A stretch of DNA of 64,000 nucleotides, from positions 16,593,054 to 16,657,053 of the forward strand of contig HG738138.1 of assembly GCA_000499405.2 (NCBI GenBank), given 5' to 3'. This DNA is from Onchocerca volvulus (Eukaryota > Nematoda > Chromadorea > Rhabditida > Onchocercidae). A model generated the notes under the pieces. That model was not told where the DNA came from and did not search any database. It saw only the letters and a program-made list of their open reading frames with translations. This document shows, in pieces, positions 1 to 12,900 of the stretch (the first letter of the stretch is position 1; each line of letters starts with the position of its first letter). The position numbers and the translations under genes were made by a program.

Positions 1-2278
1 AATTAATCACTGATGATTAGAATTAGTTTTGATTTACTGAAAAAATGATTTAATTTTAATCGTTTTTCTAAATGAATTGTATTTTTAATCCACTAACATT
101 TCGAAGAAACAACATTTGAAATGCTCAGTGATGATATGTTGATGTTAAGGAAAAAATTTTTTTTATTGATTGGAGTAAATTAAAATAAAACAGTATTTTA
201 CATATTCTGTCCTATATTAAATATAAATGTTAAGCAATTAAACAGTTCCTAAGCTAATCGTTTAATTAGATTTTTGAAAAATTTAGATTGATTGTATTTA
301 ACAGCAAGTATAAGCAATCGTTCTTAATTGCATAATTAATTAGTGGAGGAATTTTAAACGACTGAAAGAATATAATTTTTCTCAATTAATTAATCAATTT
401 GTCTAAATTTTTCGAAATTTAAATTATACTTAAATATTTCAAATCATATTTATAACAATTAATTTGAAGAAAAAAAATTTTGAGTTTCGAATTTATCGAA
501 CAAGTTTTTCTTTTTTTATTAGCTTTTTTAATCAGAAAATCTCATAAAAATAGATTTATTTGTTGTGAATGCGCTCGTACCCTAAATAATCCTATCGAAT
601 GACTTTTTAATGAGGCAATTTATTTTAATTTATGAATCTTTCAGCGAATTGTTCTTCCTCTGCTTGTTTTTAATATTTTTGATTTTATCGAGATTTGGAT
701 TTTTCAACCAATTCAGAAAGATATTTTGGGAATGAGTTAATTTTATTAATTTCATTCATATCACTCTTTCGTCTTACTGGAAAAAAGTTCTTTTACTGGA
801 TTATAAAATATAATCGGTATAAATATAAAATGAGTGAATTCAAGGTATAAATAATAATTTTTGAATAATTGATTTTGACGATAAAAAAATAATTTACGCT
901 GAGATTTTGCTAATTTCGAAATATTTTAACATTTAGTACAATCAGTTTGCTTATTAAATTGCTTGCACGATTTATGTCCATGCAGTTTAAAATGTAAAAC
1001 AAAAGTAAAAAGATTGCTAGTATTATCTAAAATTTAACAATTTATCAAACAATCATTTTTTTTTTGCAAATTTTCGTAAATTTGAAAAATGAAAAAATTG
1101 AGAAGAAATTTCTTGTTAAATTTTTTTCCAACTAATCTTAACATAGTTTCATTGCAAGTTAGAATTCGAAAACTGAGCTTTTGTTAAAATTTTCTAAATG
1201 TTAATTTGCTAAAAATTGATTGAAATTGTTTAATTTGATTTGTCACATTCAATTAAAACGAATTTCACATCATCTTTCACATGTTCTATCATTTTCATCA
1301 TTTTACAAAATGAAACATAAATGTTTCGTGTTGCAGTGTCATTTCTGGGATAGCAACTATTTAATTAGATTTAATTAAATTTTTTTATTTTCAAAAATTC
1401 CGGTATTTTCGTATCCGTCTCCTCCGCATCTCAATTTCTTTCCTGTCCTGTTTATGTGAGAAGAAAACGAAAATTCTTTTATTTGAAAAAACTTGTTTAC
1501 TTTAGAATAAATTTAATGTATCTCGACTGAGCTCCAAATATTCTGGATATTCTAAAATTGAAAAAAAAAAAGATGACTGACTTAAATTCGGTTTTCTTCA
1601 GAATTCACTTCTTTTTTCTCCGAAAAGTACGACGAGAATTTTGTAAACCTGACATTTTAATTTGGTTTAACAGTTTGACTTGCATTAATTAGGTTTAAAT
1701 TTACAATTTCATTCTTCATTTAAATAAAACAAAAGGAAAAATAAACAATTCGTTGCATTTCATTCGGACAAATTTTTAGAGAAATCCAATTTGATTTTAT
1801 TCAATATCAATATGAATTCATGGAAAATTCACTCAATAGTAGAAAAAAACAAAATTTTCGTTTTCTTCTCCCTTTCTCTCTGCATTTCTCTTTTTCTAGT
1901 AAAAAAACGAATTTTTATGAAAAATTATATCGTGGGATTTATGATCATTTTTCCACCATTCATTTTTTTTTTTGATTTGTGGTAACATTTTATGCAGCAT
2001 TTAGCACAGTAATTAAATTATTTAATTATCAATGTGAGAGGAAAAGAAATTTGTTGCAAAGCAAAAAACGAAGTGGAAAATTTTCAAATTAAAAAAAGTA
2101 AATGAAATTTTTGAATATTGTATGATCATCAATTCATTTATTAAGAAAGTATCACTTATTGATTGATTTATCGCATTTTTCTGCGAAAAAACTCAAGCAA
2201 TCAAACATTAATATGAATGATTTTCTATTTCATCCATTTATCACTAATTAACAAAAAAAAAAAAATATGTTATTTCAG
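1..2278. other. AT-rich sequence upstream of the EGF/ephrin-like gene, no exon recognised
   Basis: The stretch is AT-rich with long A and T runs and no frame that looks coding. The next exon starts after a TTTCAG acceptor ending at 2278. It encodes a secreted-type protein but has no signal peptide, so this stretch may be an intron whose 5' exons lie before the window. The alternative is that 2278 is a trans-splice site and this is intergenic. Confidence 0.5.
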
Positions 2279-2282
2279 GAAA

Positions 2283-5200
2283 ATGAATGACTGTGGTAAA
2301 GTACAAGTGACTGGAGAAATTGTACAGCCAAAATATTATCGGATCAATGCGACATTCATCTCAGAAAGGTTAAAATCAATCTCAAAATTAAGGAAAAAAT
2401 TAAATCATTTCCTCGAATTTCATTATGAATTAAAAGTCGAATTATTATTTTTTTTTTAAATAAATGCCTTTTCTAAAACCAATTAATTCTACAAATGATT
2501 TATAATAGTGAAAATTTTACAATAAAAATTAATAATTATATAAAATGAAATGAAATTAAAGTGATATTTTCAAGAAAACAGAATTTCTGAATAAATTTAA
2601 TTATTGTCATTCTATATACAGCAAACTTAATCGATGAAAATGATCATTACAATCTTTAGTTCTCCTGGTTTTCGTAGAGGTACTCAGTCAAGCCTTCGAA
2701 TAGAAAAGTATAATTTAAGTTAATTTCGATGGAAGATCTATTAAGAAATATTATAGCGTTATTGATGAAAAAAAAAATTTTTTTTTTCAATTTTAGAGAT
2801 CCGATTCGAAATGTTAAAGTTGATGCGACATCAACAGTTTATGCGGTCGTACAAATTGGTCTACGTGGTGGCATTTTTCAGTACACGAACGCATTGAAAA
2901 TACTTGGAAAGCCATCGCAATTATTAAGTTTTGATGAAGCATTCTTCTGCTATCGGGGCTCAACCCTGATCGATCAGGATAAATGCAGTAAGGATGATTT
3001 CCCGAGTAATTCTCGACCTGCTACTACACCATCATCCCCCGATAAACCTCGAGATGTCAAAGCATCAATTATTACTCCCCCATCCTCATTATCAACATTT
3101 TCACGCTTATTTACCAGTACCATTCCAACCATACCTTCAACTACTGATAACCAAACTTCTAATCCAACAAAAAAACTTGCAGTAGGAAGAATATAAATGA
3201 TTGTTGAATCTTTTTCAAAATTCTCCGCTTCTTAATCATTAAATGATTATTTAGATTGAAATTTTTTTTTTCATTTATTTCAACATTGAAAATGAAATTT
3301 TTGCCAAAAGTTGAAAGTTCATTACAAAAAATATGATCATTTTTAACAAATTTTAACAAATAATTTCTATTATTTGTATGCAATTATAACGGGAATCACT
3401 AATTTTTCGGCCTAAAATAATTTTTAATAGAACTGAACTGCTGCTATTGTTCCTTATAAATATTTTACAATTTTCATTTAAATAATTTCGATAATTCGAA
3501 TCGATTTTTGAAATTTAAAAAAAGGACATTTAGCCGCTGTTCTGAAAGAAAAAGAGGAAAACATTCTGATCATAATAAATTATTTTCTTTTTTCTTTTTA
3601 CTTGTATAATCTTTGCATATGAAATAATAAAGACTATCAAAAAATTGCCCGTGGAATAATATCGGTCGATATTTTTTAATAACAACACATTGCTAATTTA
3701 ACTTACTACTCACACTTACTTTTTTACTCAGTTAATTATATTCAGTATAGTTAAATGATTAGCAAATAATATTTGCGCAATATTATAAAAAAAATTAAAA
3801 CAAATTTAATGTTTCTAAGGGATGACCAATTATTTAGGTCATATAAGTTTGATTAGAAATATATCAATGAATCGATACACATTGGTCAGATGTATTAGAA
3901 TGATTTACCGGATCTGGTAAATCCGGCAAATATATAACTTCCATAATGCGGGTTATAAAGTTATTTTAAGTTCATTTTATTTGAAATTGGTTAGGATTTT
4001 AAATTCGCATTAAAAAATTACTACAGATAATACGTCGCCAATATCATTCACTTATATTATAAATTTTTTTGGCAATTTGCACGATAACTGGCAAGAATAA
4101 TTGCCAATTACTTCAATTGAAGGAACACTATCATTACAATTAAAGCAATACTAAAGTTAGTAGTTGAAATACATATCATTTTATTTAATAAATATTTCGT
4201 TGCTAAGTTTTTAACAGCGATATTAGGAGCTATAAATAGATAAGATTAAAAATTATTAAATGATATGATTAACTGTTCTGTAATTATTTAACTCTCGAAA
4301 ATCAGTTTATGAACTTATCTTTTGTTTATGCCTATGAAACATAATCAAAAATCAGAGTAGATTGCTGCTTATCGTTTTTCCAAAAATTCTCTGATTGAAC
4401 ATACAACACATTCAAAAATGTTAGAATTCTTCGAATCGTCCCGCGAATTATTCGAAGGTATTTTTTCTTTCGATTGCAGTTCATTCTTCATTTTGATTCT
4501 AACATTTCATTTACTTTAAACTATCGTATTTGAATCGAAATAGCTTATCGAATGTTAGAATTTGCATGAAATATGCACATGTTAACCTAATATTGCATGA
4601 TTTCATTGGGCATCAAAAAAACTCGAAAAAATTATTAAATAAATTTTTAAACTGGTGAAAAAAGGTGGAAAAAATAAGCAAATTAATAAGTTATCATATT
4701 TGATAAAACAAAGTTACGTTTAAAATTATATTGCAAAGTTTGCTATATGCATCAATTATTATTAAAATTTAAAATCTGGATTGGGGAAAATAATTTTAAA
4801 TATTATCAGAAAAGAGTTTAAGATTATTTGCATATGGAAACTATACCTTCAATAATTGTCACCATCTGTGATTTGATACCTCTTAATACTAAAATTGTCG
4901 GCATTTTCCTGATATACATTCGAGAAATCTTAATAAATATTTGTTCAATAATAGAAATAATAATTGATACAACAATTTTGAGTTTTATGACAATATCAGT
5001 TATTATCAGCTTTATCAATCATCAAACTACACTTCATCATCAATATCAACTTAAGTTTTATTATTAGTAATCATTCAGTGATAATAACATGAACAATAAT
5101 AATTGTAGCATTTTGAATCAGTGATAGGAAGTTAAATATTATATCAAAAAAGAAAAATGATAATATTTTCTTAAATATTTTAACCTGTTACTTATAATTA

Positions 5201-7986
5201 ACAGAAATAAAGCATGAGATATTGATAACAAATTGCTATGATAAAAATTATACTAACAGCAAAATATTAATAAAAATAATTGTCATGCTGGCAATAATAT
5301 TTGATTATAACGATTACTGATGATACTGATGATAACAACTGAATATATCTTTCATAAAATAGTTATCAATTTCTAACTAAGTGGTGCAAAGTTAAGAAAT
5401 TTTCATAGTTAAAAACTTTTAAACTTTTGAATTTTGGCAAAAAAATAAAACAAAAATACAAAAAAGTGTTTCAGTAGTCATAATGAATAACAAAACTAAA
5501 AATTTTAACGTCTACTTTTATTTTTCATGATAATTTCAACCTCCTTATCACTCGATACAGAATCCAATGCTCAATAAAATGATAATTTCCCTTCATGGTT
5601 TTTAAATATTTATCAATTAATTAAATGTCATAATCTCTGTTATCCGTAGTACTTTGCGAACCTGGCCGTTATCACAGCATCTTATCAAAGAAATGCGAAC
5701 ATTGTCCTCGGGGTTATTATCAACATCGATCCGGTAGACCGCGATGCGAAAAATGTCCTCATGGATACACGACATTAATGACTGGATCCGTTTATGTTAC
5801 CTCTTGTGTTGGTTTGTGTTCGTTCTATTCTTTGGAAATGTCAACGGTCATTGTTATTTTTATCGGCATATATTTGAATTATCGAAATTGCACTTAATGA
5901 TTTGCAGTAGAATGCTTTGCTGGCTATTTTTTGAACGAAATCACTGGTAAATGTGAACCATGTGGTTATTTGGCCTACCAACCACATCCAGGCTCAACAA
6001 ATTGTTTGCCATGTCCTCAAAATACTGTTACTGTTCATATGAATTCAACTTTAATTGATCAGTGTATCGGTAAAAATTTTTGCCACTGTTCATAAAAATC
6101 AAATGCATACCAAAATGTTAATGATGCATTAATTATCCAACCTAATACTTGCAAATGAAATATCAGTTGATTTCGAATTGTCAAAGCTGAAGCATTTGTT
6201 GGAAGTTACTGAAAATTTCGAGGATTATAAAATGAATGCCTTGCGAATCACTCAATGGTAAAATCAAAAAAGTCATTTTTGACCGGACCTGATTGACCTG
6301 ATTTGTTTTTCCAGCGAATTGTCCAGCTGGAGAGGAGCATTCATTTGACAATAGTTGTACACCATGTCAGCGTGGATTTTTTAAAGAACCGAATGATGTG
6401 CTATGCCGACCCTGTGATCCGGCATTTATCACCGAATCAGTTGGCTCAACCAGTGAAAAATCTTGCATACTACGTTGGTCTTAATTACTTAACTATCCTT
6501 TTCCTTACTCTTTTTTAATGCTTCCATTTTTTTCGTTATCATTAATGGATTTATTTATTCCTGAAGAGGAATTTATTATTGTTTTTGAAAGATTGATTAT
6601 ATGGAAATCTTATAAAGAAGATATGATAAAACAACAACAAAGCTAGTAATATCAAGATTGATAACACGGAGTTTTATTATATCAAGAAACAATTAATCCG
6701 GAATATTTGTATTTCCACAGTTTGATATACCTTGTATATAACTGATGGCATCAATGTTTCCGGAATTTTCATCAAAATAATAATTCCAGCAAACTGTCAG
6801 CAAGGACAATACTTAAGCTGGCATCAAAAGAAATGCTTGAATTGTAGCTATGGTTATTATCAGGATGAAATTGGCTCCTATTATTGTAAACAGTGTCCAG
6901 CTGGTACCACAACAAGAATTTTAGGTAATTATTTCATATGCGACACCAATGAAATTGTTGAAAGAGATAATATATAAATAACTTTTTTGAAAGTCATCTA
7001 GCTTTGGAAATGCAATCATTGATGAGGGGGAATCAAATTAATTGAGTTTTATTATTAATTAAGTTCTTCAGGAGCAACATCAATTGAAACTTGTGTTTCA
7101 ACGAATCAGTGTGCAAGCGGTGAGCATAGATGTCATTGGTTAGCAGCATGTATCGATTTGCCTGATAAAGAAAACAAGCCGACATACAGCTGCCGATGTC
7201 AACCAGGCTTTGTCGGCAATGGATTCACATGTACAGGTTAGTTTGTCATCAAATGATCCAGTCATCAGATGAGTTGAACTCTTTCTGAAGTAAAAAAGTA
7301 TAGAAAATGCCATTTATTGACCTGACAAGAGTAGACAATTTCACTTGCTCGTAGATCAAATCATTGTTTCAAATTAAACGAAATGATTTAATTATTCTTG
7401 CCACAAAATTACGACTGTTAGTGGTTAAGTTTTTCAATTGGACGAAACGATTTAATTATAACGATTGCAAAATTATGATTGCTTAAATTAAGCAGAACGA
7501 TTTAATTATCACCAACCCAAAATTATGATTTTTTAAATTAGATGGAACGATTTAAGTATTTCGATCATGAAATAATAATTTGCTAAATTAAGCGGAATAA
7601 TATGATTATTTTTATCATAAAATTTTCTCAGAATTCCATGCATAATAATTGTTCAGCAATGCGGTCAAATAATGTCTGACAGGATCATCATCATATTAAT
7701 TATGTTAATTAACAGCTAATGAACTAATTTGATTCCTTTAATTTTAATATAGTAAATGGTTTGATCAAACGTAGCGAAATAAAAATTATGTTAACATTCG
7801 TCAATGATAATGTTAACATCATTTATAATTTAATTCTAAGTCGTTAATAAAAATTTCATTTTAATTTCAGATATATGCTTAAATTTATGCTATAATAATG
7901 CGGAATGCATAAAGACATCACGTGGTGAACCGCGATGTATTTGTAAGACAGGTTATCGAGGATTACGTTGTGAAATCAGAAAATGA
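2283..7986 (+). CDS. Extracellular protein with ephrin-receptor-like (GCC2/GCC3) and EGF modules, SVEP1/SCUBE-like, 5' end possibly missing
   Basis: Exons: 2279-2368 (first ATG 2283), 2797-2987, 5650-5811, 5908-6069, 6315-6473, 6790-6924, 7072-7236, 7871-7986 (TGA). From the first ATG this gives 391 residues and all splice phases agree. Each of the four exons from 5650 to 6924 encodes one cysteine module of the form CxxGxY/F...C..C..GYY...C..CP.G.T, the ephrin-receptor-like/GCC2-GCC3 pattern. Exon 7072-7236 holds an EGF module ending CRCQPGFVGNGFTC, and 7871-7986 a second ending CICKTGYRGLRC. Module exons are all phase 1-1, typical of shuffled extracellular domains. The first two exons encode a cysteine-poor region I do not recognise. 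The acceptor at 5908 could instead be 5911 (NAGNAG, one residue). No signal peptide is visible, so exons further upstream are likely. Function is inferred as extracellular matrix or cell-surface adhesion. Linking the first two exons across a 2.66-kb intron is the weakest step. Confidence 0.82.
2988..3196 (+). other. Ser/Thr/Pro-rich open frame continuing past the exon donor: possible alternative 3' end
   Basis: If the GTAAGG donor at 2988 is not used, the frame of exon 2797-2987 continues for 69 codons to TAA at 3194-3196. The encoded tail is rich in Ser, Thr and Pro (mucin-like), and the DNA is richer in C than its surroundings, which suggests real coding. Use of the donor gives phase 1 and joins cleanly to the exon at 5650. 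Read-through would give a short isoform. A second donor-like GTAGGA at 3182 is in phase 0 and does not fit the next exon. Confidence 0.45.
7436..7635. repeat. Tandem repeat, exact 50-bp period, about four degenerate copies
   Basis: Copies start at 7436, 7486, 7536 and 7586, each opening AATTnnnnnGAACGATTTAA or a close variant; a fifth, poorer copy precedes them at about 7374. The array lies inside the intron between the two EGF exons. Related short sequences (CGAAATGATTTgAT) also occur near 11396, 19540 and 51060, so the unit may be a dispersed element. Confidence 0.85.
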
Positions 7987-9909
7987 TTACACCGTGAATA
8001 TATATCAAATAATTTAATCTATAGTATTTCAGATTTATTTCTATAATCATTTGTTCATTTGATAACTAATAAATTTAGTAATGACATAAAGAGAAACATA
8101 GTGAAGTCAATTGATCTTTCATGATTTTTTTTGTCACAATTTAAATTAACATTTTGTTAATTTTAATGATTTTTCGCAAAGTAAGAGAAAACACGGAAAT
8201 CTCGTTTCGTATTTGGATAATAAAAAAATAGAATGTTAATTATTTGTTATTAAACTCTGGTTGAATACATATTATCAGGATTGGATAGAATATAGCCCGT
8301 ATATTTTTGATATGTTTATACCGGATTTTAATAATATTTGTTCAGTAATACTTGAGGTTTTTATTTAGAATCTAAAATAGCCAAAATTTTTTCAGAAATA
8401 TTTGAAAGAAGCTAATAATGATGATAATGGTACTCTAATTCATCTGCTAAATCAATTCATTTCAGAGATTGTTGTTAGCCAGGATATTTACTTTGTAAAT
8501 ACCAATGATTATTCTGATAGATGACAGCATTCTTATAACTCAATAAATTATTTAAGGAATACACTTGTTAAATGTTAATGTGAATGTATTGAACAACTCA
8601 CGCAAAAAATATTTCATCACTTTTCACAGGATTTAAATTAGAAAATATAAAAGACAAATTAATTAAATTCTGAAATAGATTAATAATCACTGAACAATCA
8701 TACTCATTTTTTCCAATAACTCATTTCTTAACGGCAATGAAATATCGTGATAGTTTGCAAATTTTAATGACATAATCGTTACTACAAACTTACTTTTGCT
8801 ATCTAAAATATTGAAATTATCTTTTTGCATCTTCGCCAATTTTTTTTAAAACTTTTTTTTTGCTTTCTTGTACTCACTATTTTGTGAAATTTTACCTCTC
8901 TCATAATAATACTATTAAGTTTTAAACCTAATAATATCATTAAATGATAAAATATGAAATAAAATTTATGCAAAAATACAAAAAGAAAAAATGTCAAACC
9001 TTAAGTTTAGTTTTTAAAAATTTTAGTGCGCTAAAAGAGATGAAAAAATGAATTCTTTAACTGCAATTTAAATAATATTTTAATATTTTGGAAAGAGAAG
9101 TAAATTTCTATTCTCAAGCTTACTATTTATGCAAAAACAAAACAAAAAAGACTGAACCATTACAAAATCAAAGCAAGAAATTTCAAACAAAAAAAATGCA
9201 TCTAAAGCGGAATCTGAAGCTACAAGAAAAGGAATAGATTAAATGAAGTGAAGAGTAAAAATTCCGCTTTATTCATATAATTAACCGTTAAATTGAAGTA
9301 CCAGGAAGTGTAGCAGGTTTTTAGAGAAAGTTATCATAACAAACAATTATTTAGTACCATACAGTTTCTGCCAAAGAAGCCAACAGACGGAGAATTTTTG
9401 TCTTTTAATAAGCCAAGTTTAATTGAAATTAGTTATAAAAGTTTCTCTAAATGTAATATTTTGTTTGCAGCTATCCGGTGATAAAAATTTTTCAAAAAAT
9501 GATTTCAAGTTCAAATTTTTATTAATGAATAGTGAAGTCGATAAATTAGTTGATAAAATCGCGAAAAAGAAATGTAATTGGCTCCAGTGGTTTTTTCTAG
9601 ATTTATAAAAATAAATTATTTATGCATTTCAGAATTTTCGGAAAAAAACTCATATAATACAACCTATCCATGAGATCGATACAAGAAACCGGCATAAATA
9701 GCATTTGTTAGCTAATGATAAAGAACGATGGTTCAACAAAATAAACTTCTAAAAAATCTTTCTTTCTTCAAAAATTTTGTAGAAAAAATAATCAAAATCG
9801 CTATTTGCGATCCAAAAATTTTCGAAAAAGTTTTTGTTGAACTTTGTTGCATCAAAGAAGAATCTGATATTTGATTAATAATTTTACGCCTGATTAGTAA
9901 AGTATTATT
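7987..9909. other. Intergenic between two convergent genes; one weak candidate exon at 9471-9608
   Basis: This is the 3' space shared by the EGF gene (plus) and unc-42 (minus). It is AT-rich. After a TTTGCAG acceptor ending at 9470 the plus strand is open to TAA at 9606-9608, with a Lys/Asp-rich frame. I could not link it to other exons, and a donor at the GTAATT inside it leads into a stop. Treated as unproven. Confidence 0.4.
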
Positions 9910-12900
9910 TCAGCTTTGATATTGAATATTTGTAGTTGATGGTTGGCAGCTCACTCGTAGAGCCAAACTTTTTTGATAGAAATCTTCCGCTGGATCGGTA
10001 CTAACTGTGCTAATTGTTGATCTAAAAAATTTGACGAAAAAAAAATTCCGACTGGAAAATTTAAAATAATTAAATGATAGAAAAGAAAAAATAAACTTAC
10101 GTAGCCATCGGTGCGCCAAAAGTATGAGCACTTGATACAGCTCCATAAGCAGAAGCTGTAGGATACGTCATCGGATGAGCTACAGGATATGGCTGATACC
10201 TAAGATTTTACGTCAAATAAATAAATGTTTAAAGTTAATAGTTTAAAAACGACATTGGTAAGGATTGCCCTAATGATAATCAGTTAGTCTATTCGAATTG
10301 ATTTAAAACATATCATGGTCAGCAAATTGCTTCTGAAATTAATTTTTGTAATATTTTAACTTTGGAAAAATGAATCAATTGGGAATTATTGCTTAAAATT
10401 TGCATATTTTAGTCTGGCTTTCAGCTGATAGTAATTGTTATTATATATTTGCAAAGTAATGATACAAATGATATGAAATAGTTTAAATTATGAATCTAAT
10501 CTAAAGGTAAAGAAAAAAAAAAAGAAAATGAAATCATCGAAAATTTGAATCAAAAAAGTGAATAGTGATTGATTTTAAAATTTACACTACCCAGTTTTGT
10601 TTTTTAACTCAATTTATCACCGATTTTAAAATTAACATTATATTATTCATTTTTCAATTTAAATTATTGATTGATTTTAAAAAATGACATTGCAGTATCC
10701 ACTTTTGTTTTTAGCCTATCTTTTTAAATATTTGCAAATCTAAATTTTTTTTCCACTGCATAGAATATAATCATTTTTCTGATGCAAAAATCTAAATTTG
10801 AATGTCTATTTTCTTTTTTACCAGAACGGATCAGCAGCAGCTCGAACAGACATAGCGGCAGTGGATGGATACATTGGTGTTCGCATAATTTGACCTGTGG
10901 CACTTTGTGATGGAAATACCGTCTGTGGTACCAAGGCTTTTGATAATTGCTTCTCCTGTTTACGATGCTTTGCACGTCTATTTTGAAACCAAACCTGGCA
11001 ATGATATTTTTTGATAAATTTCATCTTCATCTTTACCCAATTCTTTTGCATTTATACAAGTTTTTTAAGCAGCATTTTTTTTTTCTTTTTCATTCCTTTT
11101 TAAAAATTTTTTTATCATAAATAATTGAATAAATTTAGTTACTTGTAGCACACATAAATTAAGATTATATAAATATTTCGTTGCAAAGTATTATGGAATT
11201 CAAATACTGTTTTACAAATTGAACAGCCAATCTAAAACTCGATCCGTTTGATACTACTCGGTCGTTATTGAAAAATAGTGATGGATATAAATACTGATAA
11301 GTTGTTTATCCCCAAATAACAGAATATGGTTTCCATGGCAATGACAAATGTCATAAAACCAGTCAGTAAGTATTGTTACTTTTGATTAAAAAAAAAACTG
11401 AACGAAATGATTTGATGATTGATAAGACATTATAAGTATCGTTAGATAGATTGATTTCATTCGTAAAAGAAACTTTTAGACAGAATAAGCATTGGATTAT
11501 ATTTAGAACATTACTTAAATGATTACTGATAATCCTTCATATCATTTCTTTCATTTGAACCAATTTGCTTGCTTTACTATTAGTTTAAAATATATTTTAG
11601 AAATTTTAATCGAACAATTGCATAACATTTCCTGGAATTGCCTTACAATTTTATTTTGGTAGAAGAGAAAGTGGAAGTTAATTTAATTTTCTATACATCC
11701 ATCTCAAAGAGAGGGAGAGAGAAAGGGAGAAAGTGGGAGAAGTGGAAGGAAAAAGAGAGTAATGGTTTGGAATCTAAACTTATTCATGCCAGAATCTAGC
11801 TAAAACTTTTTGCTTGGAGCTTTTTCTAGGCTCTTTTCGCTCATTAATCGGAACTTCTTACTGAATGCAAGAGCGGAGAGAAAGAGAGAGAGGGAAGGAG
11901 AGAGAAAAATTTGCTCGGAAATGAAAATTTGTATAGCAGAGAATTAAGCAAGTCACAATTAATATGCAATTCAGCGAATGACAAGAATACATGATGAGTG
12001 TAGCTTTGTTCCTCGTCTTTTCAATCGGATTACGGTAATAGACTAGGCTAAAGCAAATAAGTTCAATATCGAGCTTTGGCCTGCATAAATAGCCAATTGC
12101 AATCATGTTTTGTTGCACAAAAACAATTATTATTTTCTTCATTAGAATCCCAAATTTTCGTTTTTTTTTTTCCATGCCATTCATGACATTGGTATTTAAA
12201 GATTGGAAATTTCAAATCTTATTTCCATCCTGAAAACTAATATCATAAGTGTTTCAATACTTAAAAATTAATATTTCAAATATAAAACAAATCAGAAGAT
12301 TTAAATTTCGATTGAAATTTCCGAATTTTTATTGTAAAATATCAGGAGGTATAAAATGATAATTCCATATTACACACCATTTCTTAAAGAAGATTTAAAT
12401 AAAAAATTTGCCCATTTTTTTTCTTGAAAATATTGCTCAATACAAAATGCAACATAAAATATTAATTTTATCCCTCTTTATCTGAAAATTTTCTCAGTTT
12501 TGATCAAATTAAGTTTTTTGCTAAAATACATTTTTTTATGTCTCAAAATTATTTGCAAATAAGAAATTTCCGAAAAAAGAAGCAAAAAAAATAGCAATAA
12601 AAGCAGGAAACTGAAATGCAATAAGAAAATAATTTAATTTATTGAAATGCCAATAACTTGATCAAATGGAATTGGAAAGAAAAGATAGTCCCAAAGGGAA
12701 AAGAAAAATGATAGAAAAACTTTCTACTCTCCTTTATAATCTCTTAAAGATATTTCGATCAATTATACGATTATAAAAATACAAATTCTGAGCTAATTTC
12801 AACACTTTAAGAATTTATTCATTAAATAATCAATTCAGTCTTTTTTGTGATTTGGAAACAGTTAATAAATGTATTGAAAAAAAGATTCAGCACTTTAGTA

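Noticed and set aside
4824..5067. Overlapping Ile/Thr-rich frames on both strands
   Set aside because: AT-rich simple sequence inside a proposed intron, with equal openness on both strands and no acceptor/donor pair.
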